Origin: RPQJ01 sp963746325
GTDB lineage: Bacteria; Pseudomonadota; Gammaproteobacteria; Steroidobacterales; Steroidobacteraceae
Direction of reading: 5' to 3'
DNA length: 64,000 bases
Assembly: GCA_963746325.1 (NCBI GenBank)
Contig: CAVVBC010000009.1
Coordinates: 150,455-214,454, forward strand
The notes beneath the pieces are model-generated. The model was given only the letters and a program-made list of their open reading frames with translations. It did not search any database and had not been told where the DNA came from. Positions within the stretch are counted from its first letter, which is position 1; every line of letters begins with the position of its first letter. Below, one piece after another: positions 44,776 through 53,069 of this stretch. A program made the translations under genes and the position numbers.

Positions 44776-45779
44776 CCGGCGAGCAACGCCTCGGCGAGCG
44801 GCTCGACGCCGTCGCGCAGCGGATCGCACACCGGCAGTTGCAGCTCACGCTCGAGCTGGGCGCGGTAGCGCGCCCACGCGTCATCGTCGAGAGTCGACGA
44901 GTTGATGCTCACGCCGACACAGCGAATGTTCCTGTTCGTCAGGCGCCCGGCGCGCAGGTAGTCGTCGATCACCTGCGGCAGCGGCGGTATGGGGTAGTCG
45001 GGATATTCTTCGATGGTGACGCGGTCGGGGGCGTGGCACAGCACGATCGCGTCCGGCTGCGAGCCGTGCAGCAGGCCCAGCGTCACCGCCGCATACGCGG
45101 GATGCAACAGCGAACCCTGGCCTTCGATCACGTCCCAGTGCGCGGGATCGTTGTCCGGCGAGAGCGCCTCGGCCGCGCCCGCGAGAAAATCTGCGACCAG
45201 CGCATCCATCGGAATGCCGCTGCCCGCAATCATGATGCCGGTCTGGCCCGTCGCACGGAACGTGGCGGCCGTGCCTCTAGCCTGCAATGCGCGCGCCAGT
45301 GCCAGTGCCGTGTATTTCTTGCCGAGTGCGCAGTCGGTGCCCACCGTCAGCACGCGTCGACCGGTGCGCTTGCGGCCGCTGCCCACCGGGTAAGCGCCGG
45401 CGGGGTTGCGTACGTCCACCAGCCGCGCGCCGGATTGCTCGGCGGCGCGCACCAGGCGCGGCAGCGAGGCCAATCGCGTATGCAGGCCACTCACGGCATC
45501 CAGGCCGGCGCTGAGCGCCGCTTCGAGATCGTCCTGCCAGTGATCCGGCAGCACGCCGCCGGTCGGCGCGACGCCGACGATGATCGAGCCTGCGCCCTGC
45601 CGCGCGGCCTCCGCCGGACTCAGGCGCGGCAGGCCGAGACTGACTTTGGCCGCGGGATGCGACCACTCGCCGATCACGTCCTGGCCGCACCAGTCGCGCA
45701 AGCCGAAGGCGGTCTTGCAGTCGGACTTCAGGACGGCATCGCCCAGGTACAACAGGTAGGGTCGGCGCAGGACCAGCAT
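44772..45779 (-). CDS. dgcN: DUF1611 protein, DgcN-like (D-glutamate N-acetyltransferase)
   Basis: A 335-residue DUF1611 protein: N-terminal Rossmann-like part (about 1-130, with GLHTRLASLPRL and VRNPAG), then a P-loop domain with TVGTDCALGKKYTALALARA (about 149-168), ATGQTGIMIAG and VIEGQGSLLHPAY. DUF1611 members include DgcN, which N-acetylates D-glutamate before racemisation by DgcA. The partner gene overlaps by 4 bp, and an N-acyl-D-amino-acid deacylase gene lies 4 bp upstream, which fits D-glutamate or D-amino-acid catabolism. Confidence 0.78.
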   Translation of the reverse strand: MLVLRRPYLLYLGDAVLKSDCKTAFGLRDWCGQDVIGEWSHPAAKVSLGLPRLSPAEAARQGAGSIIVGVAPTGGVLPDHWQDDLEAALSAGLDAVSGLHTRLASLPRLVRAAEQSGARLVDVRNPAGAYPVGSGRKRTGRRVLTVGTDCALGKKYTALALARALQARGTAATFRATGQTGIMIAGSGIPMDALVADFLAGAAEALSPDNDPAHWDVIEGQGSLLHPAYAAVTLGLLHGSQPDAIVLCHAPDRVTIEEYPDYPIPPLPQVIDDYLRAGRLTNRNIRCVGVSINSSTLDDDAWARYRAQLERELQLPVCDPLRDGVEPLAEALLAG

Positions 45780-45783
45780 GGCG

Positions 45784-47337
45784 TCAGTGCCCGGGTATCG
45801 GCTGGACGGTCTTGAACGCGGCGCTGCGCAGGACGCGACCCGGCCGCTTGCCGGTCACGGCCCCGTCGCGGATGACCCACTCGCCGCTGACCATCACGGC
45901 CGGAATGCCGAGGGGCGGCGCCACGGGGTTCGCGACCGTGGACCGGTCGATGACTGTCGCGGGGTCGAACAGCACGAGATCGGCGACATAGCCGGCCGCG
46001 ATGCGCCCGCGATCCTGCAGCCGCAGCTGGGCCGCGGGCAGTCCGGTCATCTTGTGGATGGCCAGTGCGAGCGGCAGCAGTTTTTCTTCGCGCACGTAGT
46101 GCCCGAGAATCCTCGGGTAGGAGCCGGCGCCGCGCGGGTGCGCGCCGTGCAGCGCGCCGTCGGTGCTGAACATGATCTGCGGATGCGCGATGAACCAGCG
46201 CACGTCATCCTCGCTCATCGAGGTGCCGAGGACGTTGACGTCGTACTCGTTGGGCCCGTCGGTGCCGCCCGTGGCCTTGACGATGCGCATGTAGGCCTCG
46301 ACCGGCGTCACCTGCCAGTGCGCGGCAATTTCGGCCAGTGTCTTGCCGCTGAGCGCCGCCTCGGGACCGTAGTTCACGATGCGGATGTTCTGGGCGCCGC
46401 CATTCTCGACCAGTGCCTGCTCGACCTTCTGCGGATTGAAGTAGTCGCGGTCGGGCACGATCACGCGAATGGTCGAGTGCCAGAACGTGTAGGGATAGAC
46501 ATCTGCCGCCAGGTCGATGCCTTCGCGCTTCGCACGCTCGAAGTACTCGGGCATGCGCTTCGCTGCCTGGTGCCAGACCGAGGTCGAGCCCATCTTGATG
46601 TGGGTAATCTGCACCGGCAGTTTCGCCTCGCGGCCGATGCGCAGCACTTCGTCGAACGAATCGAAGGTGCGGCTTGCCTCGTCGCGCACATGGCTGATGT
46701 AGAAGCCCTTGGCCTCGGCTGCGACCCGCGACAGCTCGACGACTTCTTCGGTCGTGGCGAAGTGCGCCGCCTCGTATTCGAGTCCGGTCGACAGGCCGAA
46801 GGCACCGGCCGTCAGCTCCCGCGCGAGCAACGCCTTCATCTGCGCGAGTTCCTGCGGGGTCGAAGGGCGGTACAGGTCCTTGCCCATCACCTGCTCGCGC
46901 AGCGTCGCATGCCCGACCATGCTCGCCAGGTTGATCGCCGGCGGGTTCGCCTCGAGCTGCGCGAAGTACGTGGCCAGCGGAAAATTCGATTCGCCGTCCT
47001 GCCCGACCAGGATCGTGGTGATGCCCTGGCGCGACACGGTTGCGGCGTCCAGGTCTTCGGTCAAGCCGCCACTGCCGTGGCTGTGCATGTCGATGAAGCC
47101 CGGCGCCAGCGCGAGCCCACGCTGATCGAGCACGGTCTCTCCCGCCCTGGGCGCGAGGTGCGGGGCGACGGCAGCGATCCGTTCACCTTCGATTCGCACG
47201 TCGCCGCGGAACGGCTCGTTGCCGGTGCCATCGTAGACGACGACGTTCGTGAGCAGCACGTCGGCGGCCGGCACTCGCGAGAAAGCCAGCAGGAGGGCGG
47301 TGACGACGACGGAGGTGGTGGTGCGCATGAGGCTCAT
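45784..47337 (-). CDS. Exported N-acyl-D-amino-acid deacylase
   Basis: A 517-residue amidohydrolase with a signal peptide (about 1-24, TALLLAFSRVPAADV). Metal-binding HSH in GFIDMHSHG (about 82-90), AFGLSTGLEYE, ITHIKMGSTSVWH and FSTDGALHG with the catalytic Asp follow the D-aminoacylase pattern. It would release D-amino acids from N-acyl forms, probably in the periplasm. It lies 4 bp upstream of the DgcN-DgcA pair, so D-glutamate set free outside could be taken up and converted inside. Confidence 0.87.
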   Translation of the reverse strand: MSLMRTTTSVVVTALLLAFSRVPAADVLLTNVVVYDGTGNEPFRGDVRIEGERIAAVAPHLAPRAGETVLDQRGLALAPGFIDMHSHGSGGLTEDLDAATVSRQGITTILVGQDGESNFPLATYFAQLEANPPAINLASMVGHATLREQVMGKDLYRPSTPQELAQMKALLARELTAGAFGLSTGLEYEAAHFATTEEVVELSRVAAEAKGFYISHVRDEASRTFDSFDEVLRIGREAKLPVQITHIKMGSTSVWHQAAKRMPEYFERAKREGIDLAADVYPYTFWHSTIRVIVPDRDYFNPQKVEQALVENGGAQNIRIVNYGPEAALSGKTLAEIAAHWQVTPVEAYMRIVKATGGTDGPNEYDVNVLGTSMSEDDVRWFIAHPQIMFSTDGALHGAHPRGAGSYPRILGHYVREEKLLPLALAIHKMTGLPAAQLRLQDRGRIAAGYVADLVLFDPATVIDRSTVANPVAPPLGIPAVMVSGEWVIRDGAVTGKRPGRVLRSAAFKTVQPIPGH

Positions 47338-47420
47338 CGGGCAGGTCGGGTATCCAGATCATACCTGCGGATTCGCCGTGGTATGGTCTCCAGCAAAGGG
47401 GCTGCAGGCGGGAACGGGTC

Positions 47421-49292
47421 ATGACCGACAGGATCACGCGCCGCGATTTCCTCGACGGCATGGCGCTCACGATCGCCGCGGGCCTGGCCCCCTTGGACCT
47501 GCTGGCCCAGGCGGGGGCCGCCGCCCCGTATCCGCCCGCCCTCACCGGACTGCGCGGCCAGCACGACGGCGCGTTCGAGGCCGCGCACAGCATGGCGTTC
47601 GACCATCGCCAGTTCCGCGTCGGCGGCCTGCCGGTCGCAGACGAGTTCGACTGCATCGTCGTCGGCGGGGGCATCAGCGGGCTGGCTGCGGCGTGGTTCT
47701 ACCGTCAGCGCTACGGTGCCGACGCGCGCATCCTGGTGCTGGACAATCACGACGACTTCGGCGGCCACGCGCGGCGCAACGAGTTCACCGTCGGTGAACG
47801 CCGCCTCATCGGCTACGGCGGGAGTGAGGCGCTGCAATCGCCCGCGGCCAACTTCTCCCCAGTCGTGCATGCATTGATGAAGTCGCTCGGGGTCGAGACC
47901 GACCGCTTCCGCCAGTACTTCGACCGGACGCTCTATCCGGGCCTCGACCTGTCGCGCGCCAGCTTCTTTGATCGCGACCGCTTCGGCCGCGACGCACTGG
48001 TCACCGGCGACCCGACGGACTGGGTCGGTGACGACATCCCGCCCGATCGCCGCAACGGGCGTCCGCTCGCGCAGTTCATCGCGGATTTTCCGGTGTCGGA
48101 CGAGGCACGTCGGCAGCTGCTCGAGCTGTACACCACGAAGCGCGTGACCCTGGGGCATCTCGCGGACGACGCCGCACGCGAGGACTACCTCGCCGGCATT
48201 TCCTACGCGGAATTCCTGCGCAAGGACTGGGGACTGGGCCCGGATGCCAGCGTGTACCTGGACCAGCGACCGCTGGATTTCTTCGGCATGCCCTCCAACC
48301 TCATCCCCGCGCTCGATGCGGGGCTGTTCCGCTACCCGGGCTTTGCCGGCATCTCGCTGCCTGCCGATCCGGAGGCGGCTGGCGAGATGGACGAACCCTA
48401 CATCTACCATTTCCCCGACGGCAACGCGTCGATCGCGCGCCTGCTGGTGCGCAGCCTGGTGCCGTCGGCGATTCCGGGTTCGACGATGGACGATATCGTG
48501 CTGGCGCGCGCCCGCTACGACGAACTCGACCGCGCCGGACACAAGGTTCGCATTCGTCTGCACAGCACCGTGGTCCGCGTGGTCAATGGCACGGGCCATG
48601 TCGACGTCGGCTATCTCGACCACCGCGACCGCAGCCTGCACCGCGTGCGCGCGAAGCACGTCGTGATGGCCTGCTTCAACATGTTGATTCCGTACGTGCT
48701 CGACGGCCTGCCTGAGGCGCAGGCGGCGGCGCTGAAACTGAACGTCAAGTCACCGCTCGTCTACACCAACGTCGTCGTGCGCAACTGGCAGCCGTGGGTA
48801 AAGCTCGGCGTCCACGAGATCTACGGCGTCAGCAGCCATCATTCGCGCGTGAAGCTGGACTACCCCGTGGCGATGGGTGGCTATCGCAACCCGACGCGAC
48901 CCGACGAGCCGATGGTGCTGCACCTGGTGCACGTGCCGACGGTGCCGGGCAGCAACGAGCCGCGCACCGCCTTGCGTGCGGCGCGCTCGCTGCTGTTGCG
49001 GCAGACGTTCGCCGACCACGAGCACGCCGTGCGCACCGACCTGTCGCGGATGCTGGGTCCGGGCGGCTTCGATGACCAGCGTGACATCCTCGCCATCACG
49101 GTGAACCGCTGGTCGCACGGCTATGCATGGGGCGTGAACACGCTGGTGGACGACGAGGATGAGGCGGCGGCGACGATCGAGCTGGCACGCCGGAAGTCGG
49201 GACGCGTCACGATTGCGAATTCGGACGCCGGCTGGGAGGCCTACGCGCACGCCGCCATCGACCAGGCACACCGGGCCGTGGGCGAGTTTTGA
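47421..49292 (+). CDS. Tat-exported FAD-dependent oxidase (spermidine dehydrogenase-like)
   Basis: A 623-residue flavoprotein with a twin-arginine signal (TRRDFLDGMALTIAAGLAPL). After a PPALTGLRGQHDGAFE stretch comes the FAD motif DCIVVGGGISGLAAAWFYR (about 78-96) and LDNHDDFGGHARRNEF. Length, the Tat signal and the PALTGLRG segment recall the SpdH-type spermidine dehydrogenase of Pseudomonas. It would oxidise a polyamine or other amine in the periplasm. It is the first of a run of overlapping genes: its TGA overlaps the TTG of the next. Confidence 0.75.
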   Translation: MTDRITRRDFLDGMALTIAAGLAPLDLLAQAGAAAPYPPALTGLRGQHDGAFEAAHSMAFDHRQFRVGGLPVADEFDCIVVGGGISGLAAAWFYRQRYGADARILVLDNHDDFGGHARRNEFTVGERRLIGYGGSEALQSPAANFSPVVHALMKSLGVETDRFRQYFDRTLYPGLDLSRASFFDRDRFGRDALVTGDPTDWVGDDIPPDRRNGRPLAQFIADFPVSDEARRQLLELYTTKRVTLGHLADDAAREDYLAGISYAEFLRKDWGLGPDASVYLDQRPLDFFGMPSNLIPALDAGLFRYPGFAGISLPADPEAAGEMDEPYIYHFPDGNASIARLLVRSLVPSAIPGSTMDDIVLARARYDELDRAGHKVRIRLHSTVVRVVNGTGHVDVGYLDHRDRSLHRVRAKHVVMACFNMLIPYVLDGLPEAQAAALKLNVKSPLVYTNVVVRNWQPWVKLGVHEIYGVSSHHSRVKLDYPVAMGGYRNPTRPDEPMVLHLVHVPTVPGSNEPRTALRAARSLLLRQTFADHEHAVRTDLSRMLGPGGFDDQRDILAITVNRWSHGYAWGVNTLVDDEDEAAATIELARRKSGRVTIANSDAGWEAYAHAAIDQAHRAVGEF

Positions 49293-50971
49293 CCAGGCAC
49301 TGTCTTTGCTTCGCGCTGCTTGCGGCGGTCACGACCGCATCGCTGGCCGCTGACGGGACTCGCGATGCAGAGCTCGCTGCTGCGCTGGTTTCGCCCGCCG
49401 CCGAGCGACGCGAATGGGCGCTGGACCGGCTGATCGCGACTCCCGCCACCGACCCGATCATCCTGCAGCAGATCGCCGGGTTGCTCGACGACCGCGACGG
49501 CTTCGTTGCCGGCAAGGCGGCGAGCGCGTTGGGCAAGCTGGGCGCCGACGCATTCACCACCATCGACGGCATGCTCGAGCACGGCAGCGCGCAGCAGCGC
49601 TGGGCCGCCACGCTGGCCCTGTACCAGAGTACCGCCGGGATCGATCGCTTCCTGCCGCAGTTGACGCGACAACTGGCGCACAGCGATGAGCGGATCGTCT
49701 ACGCCAGCCTGGCCGCGCTGACACGACTGCAGTCGCGCGCCGCCCCTGCGCTGCCCGCACTGCGGAAATTGCTGACGCATGCACACCAGGAGATCCGCAG
49801 GTCGACGCTCGGGACCCTGGCCGCGATGGGTCCGACGGCGCGCGATCTCGTGCCGGATCTCACGCCCTTGCTGGACGACCCGGAGCTCGAAGTGCGGTTG
49901 GCCGCAGCGGCGGCCATGCAGCGCATCGTGCCGCCGGCGCCCATTGCGCCGGAGCGGCTGGCCTCGTACCTGGCGTGGCTGCAGCAGCACGTGCCGGCGC
50001 TGATGCAGCAGCATCGCGTGCCGGGCGTTTCCATCGCCATCATCCAGGACGGTCGCGTGCACTGGGCGCAGGGCTTCGGGGTGCGCGACGCACGCGGGCC
50101 GCAGCTCGTCACCACCGCGACGGTCTTCGAAGCGTGTTCGATGTCCAAGCCCATCCTGGCGCTGAGCGCGCTGCAGTTGCTGCAGCAGGGGCGACTGGAC
50201 CTCGACACTCCCTTGACGCAGTACCTTGGACACGACTACCTGCGCGACCAGCCCGCACAGCACCTGGTCACCACGCGCATGGCACTGACCCACCGCACGG
50301 GTCTCCCCAATTGGCGGATGGGCTACGAGGAAATGGGCGGGCCGCTGCCGCTGCTGTTTTCCCCCGGATCCGAGTACACCTACTCGGGCGAGGGCATCTG
50401 GTTTCTGCAGCAGGCGCTGGAAGCCATCGTCGGTATGCCGCTCGACCGCCATGCGCAACAGGGCCTGTTTGCGCCACTGGGCCTGACGCGCACGAGCTAC
50501 GTGTGGACGCCGGCCATCGAGCAGGACCTGGCCAGCGGCCATCGTGACGACGGCACCTTCAAGGACCGGACACGTTACCGCAAGGCGAATGGCGCGTACT
50601 CGCTGTACACGACTCCAACCGAGTACGCCCAGCTGATGCTGACGCTGATGCGGCCGCAGAGCCTGGGCCAGGGTGCGTTCACCCAGTCGAGCGTCGAACT
50701 GCTGTTGCAGCGGGCGCAGCGCGTCACCGACGGCACGGCTGTCGTGCGGCCCGGTCGGGCCCGATCCGTCGCCACCTACACGGCGCTCGGCTGGGGCGTG
50801 GAGGTCACCGCCGAAGGCGACATCGTCCAGCACTCGGGGTCGAACAGTTCCGGCTTCCGGACGTTCGGTCAGTTCAATCGGGCCAAGGGTTCGGGCCTGG
50901 TCATCTTCACCAACGGCGACAACGGTACGCGCCTGCGCGAGGCGATCGTGGCGCAGATCGGCGACCTGTAA
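49289..50971 (+). CDS. HEAT-repeat and serine beta-lactamase-fold hydrolase fusion
   Basis: A 560-residue exported protein (TTG start in a TTGA overlap; signal about 1-20). Residues about 25-205 are HEAT/PBS-like helical repeats (LLDDRDGFVAGKAASALGKL, LAHSDERIVYASLAALTRL, LLDDPELEVRLAAAAAM). Residues about 225-560 are a class C beta-lactamase-type domain with SMSK (Ser284), the YSG element in YTYSGEGIWF and HSGSN near the end. Such domains act as esterases, D-aminopeptidases or peptidases more often than as resistance enzymes. A HEAT array before the catalytic domain is unusual and may bind a partner. Confidence 0.8.
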   Translation: MTRHCLCFALLAAVTTASLAADGTRDAELAAALVSPAAERREWALDRLIATPATDPIILQQIAGLLDDRDGFVAGKAASALGKLGADAFTTIDGMLEHGSAQQRWAATLALYQSTAGIDRFLPQLTRQLAHSDERIVYASLAALTRLQSRAAPALPALRKLLTHAHQEIRRSTLGTLAAMGPTARDLVPDLTPLLDDPELEVRLAAAAAMQRIVPPAPIAPERLASYLAWLQQHVPALMQQHRVPGVSIAIIQDGRVHWAQGFGVRDARGPQLVTTATVFEACSMSKPILALSALQLLQQGRLDLDTPLTQYLGHDYLRDQPAQHLVTTRMALTHRTGLPNWRMGYEEMGGPLPLLFSPGSEYTYSGEGIWFLQQALEAIVGMPLDRHAQQGLFAPLGLTRTSYVWTPAIEQDLASGHRDDGTFKDRTRYRKANGAYSLYTTPTEYAQLMLTLMRPQSLGQGAFTQSSVELLLQRAQRVTDGTAVVRPGRARSVATYTALGWGVEVTAEGDIVQHSGSNSSGFRTFGQFNRAKGSGLVIFTNGDNGTRLREAIVAQIGDL

Positions 50972-51059
50972 GCCCGAGCGAGTGCGCGCAGGCGGAACTT
51001 GGATGGGCAGGCGCGCCATCGTACATTAGCCGACGTTTCCAGCCAGCGGTGAAGTCCCC

Positions 51060-53069
51060 GTGATCCGACCCCTGCACCTGCTGACCTCGCTCATGCTGCT
51101 GGTCAACGTGTCGCTCGCCTGGGCCGCGGCCAGTCCGCCGACGGCCGCCGGCGCCGCGACGACACCGCGCGCGCTCACGCTCGACGATTACGACCAGGTC
51201 AAATGGCCCGGCGACCTGCGCCTGTCGCGTGACGGACGGCAGGTGGCCTACGTCGTCGACGACCAGGTTTTCGTGCTGCCGACGGCCGGCGGCACGCCCC
51301 GCACCGTCACCTCGGCAGGCTCGAAGGCGTCAGCTCCGTACTGGTCGAAGGACGGCCGCACGCTGTATTTCCTGTCAGACCGCTCCAAGAGCAGCCAGGT
51401 CTGGAAATTGCCGGTCGATTCGTTCGGCGAGGCGACCCAGGTGACGACGCTGGACCGCGGCATCGATGTCCTGAATTTCTCGCACGATGAGACGCAGCTG
51501 CTGCTTACCTCGACGGTCACCGCCGCCACCGCAAAGGCGGACGCGCCGCCAGAGAAGCCAGCAGCGGCCGCACCCTGGGTGATCACGCGACTGCAGTTCA
51601 AGGAGGACGCGGGCGACGGGTACCTGACTGGCGACCGTGCCGAGCACCTCTTCGTCTACGAGCTGGCAACGGCGCAGTTGCGGCAGGTCACGTCCGGCAC
51701 CTACACCGAGTCGCAGCCCGCCTGGTCGCCGGACGGCAAGACCCTCGTGTTCGTCAGCAATCGTGAGGACGAGCCCGACGCCTCTTACAAGACCGACCTG
51801 TGGCTGGTCGCCACGCAGAATACGGACCAGGGCCGGGAGCTGATCCGGCTGACCAACGACGACCGCGTCAAGTCCGCACCCGCCTGGAGCCCCGACGGCC
51901 GCAGCATTGCGTTCCTCTCGGCCGAGGATGGCGTCTACGGCCTGCCGCAACTCGCGGTGATTCCTGCGTCCGGCGGTCCGGCGCGAATCCTCACCACGGG
52001 GCTGGATCGCTGGATCAATTCCTTCCGGTTCTCGCCCGATGGGCAGTGGCTCTACATTGCTTACGAGCACCTGGGCGGCGCCAACCTTGCGCGCGTCCGG
52101 CTGCGTGATGGCCTGCTCGAACCCCTGCTGCAGGGCGAACAGCAGGCCTGGAGTTTCGACGTGTCCCGGGGCGGCGCACTGGCCGCCGTGATCCAGCACA
52201 TGAACGACGCGCCGGAACTGCATGCGGTGACGAAGGGCCACGCGCACCGGCTGACCGGCATCAACGATGCGTTCCTGCAGACCATCGTCCGCGGCAGCAA
52301 GGAAAAGGTGGAGTTCAAGAGCCCGGACGGCACGGCAGTGGAGGCTTTCGTCACCCGTCCGCCGCAGTTCGTGGCCGGCCGCCGCTACCCGACGCTGCTG
52401 CACATCCATGGCGGCCCGGTCGGGCAGTTTGCCTATGGCTTCGATTTCGAGGCCCAGTATTTCGCCGCCCATGGCTACGTCGTCGTCCAGCCCAATCCGC
52501 GCGGTTCGACCGGGCGCGGACAGGAGTTCGTCCGCGGCATCTACCAGAGCTGGGGCATCACCGACTACGACGACGTGATCGCCGCCGTCGACCACGTCGT
52601 CGGGATGGGAGTGGCGGATCCCGACCGCCTCGGGGTGCTCGGCTACTCGTATGGCGGCTACATGACCAACGTGATCATCACGCGCACCCAGCGCTTCAAG
52701 GCCGCCGCGTCCGGTGCCGGGCACAGCTTCATCGCCGGCAACTACGGCCATGACATCTACCAGCAGTGGTACAACTGGGAGCTTGGGCCGCCGTGGGAGA
52801 ACCGCGAGAAATACGACCGGCTCTCGCCCCTGCTGCGGGCCGGCCAGGTGCAGACTCCGACCTTGTTTCTCGGCGGTCGCGACGACTGGAACGTGCCGAT
52901 CCTGAACGCCGAGCTGTTCTATCAGTCGCTGCGCAAACGCAACATTGATACGCAGCTGGTCGTCTATCCCGGCATGCACCACAGTGACTGGACGGACGAA
53001 TTCCAGAAGGATTTCATGCTGCGCCACCGGCAGTGGTTCGACAAATACCTCGTGAGCACCGCGCAATGA
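51060..53069 (+). CDS. S9 family prolyl oligopeptidase-type peptidase
   Basis: A 669-residue exported peptidase (GTG start, signal about 1-24). The N-terminal beta-propeller has TolB/WD40-like blades (WSPDGKTLVFVSNRED, WSPDGRSIAFLSAEDG, FSPDGQWLYIAYEH). The C-terminal alpha/beta hydrolase has the nucleophile Ser530 in GYSYGGYM, Asp in GGRDDWNVPI and His in GMHHSDW. It is a dipeptidyl or acylaminoacyl peptidase type, acting in the periplasm. Its stop overlaps the start of the TPR-sulfotransferase gene (ATGA). Confidence 0.92.
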   Translation: MIRPLHLLTSLMLLVNVSLAWAAASPPTAAGAATTPRALTLDDYDQVKWPGDLRLSRDGRQVAYVVDDQVFVLPTAGGTPRTVTSAGSKASAPYWSKDGRTLYFLSDRSKSSQVWKLPVDSFGEATQVTTLDRGIDVLNFSHDETQLLLTSTVTAATAKADAPPEKPAAAAPWVITRLQFKEDAGDGYLTGDRAEHLFVYELATAQLRQVTSGTYTESQPAWSPDGKTLVFVSNREDEPDASYKTDLWLVATQNTDQGRELIRLTNDDRVKSAPAWSPDGRSIAFLSAEDGVYGLPQLAVIPASGGPARILTTGLDRWINSFRFSPDGQWLYIAYEHLGGANLARVRLRDGLLEPLLQGEQQAWSFDVSRGGALAAVIQHMNDAPELHAVTKGHAHRLTGINDAFLQTIVRGSKEKVEFKSPDGTAVEAFVTRPPQFVAGRRYPTLLHIHGGPVGQFAYGFDFEAQYFAAHGYVVVQPNPRGSTGRGQEFVRGIYQSWGITDYDDVIAAVDHVVGMGVADPDRLGVLGYSYGGYMTNVIITRTQRFKAAASGAGHSFIAGNYGHDIYQQWYNWELGPPWENREKYDRLSPLLRAGQVQTPTLFLGGRDDWNVPILNAELFYQSLRKRNIDTQLVVYPGMHHSDWTDEFQKDFMLRHRQWFDKYLVSTAQ

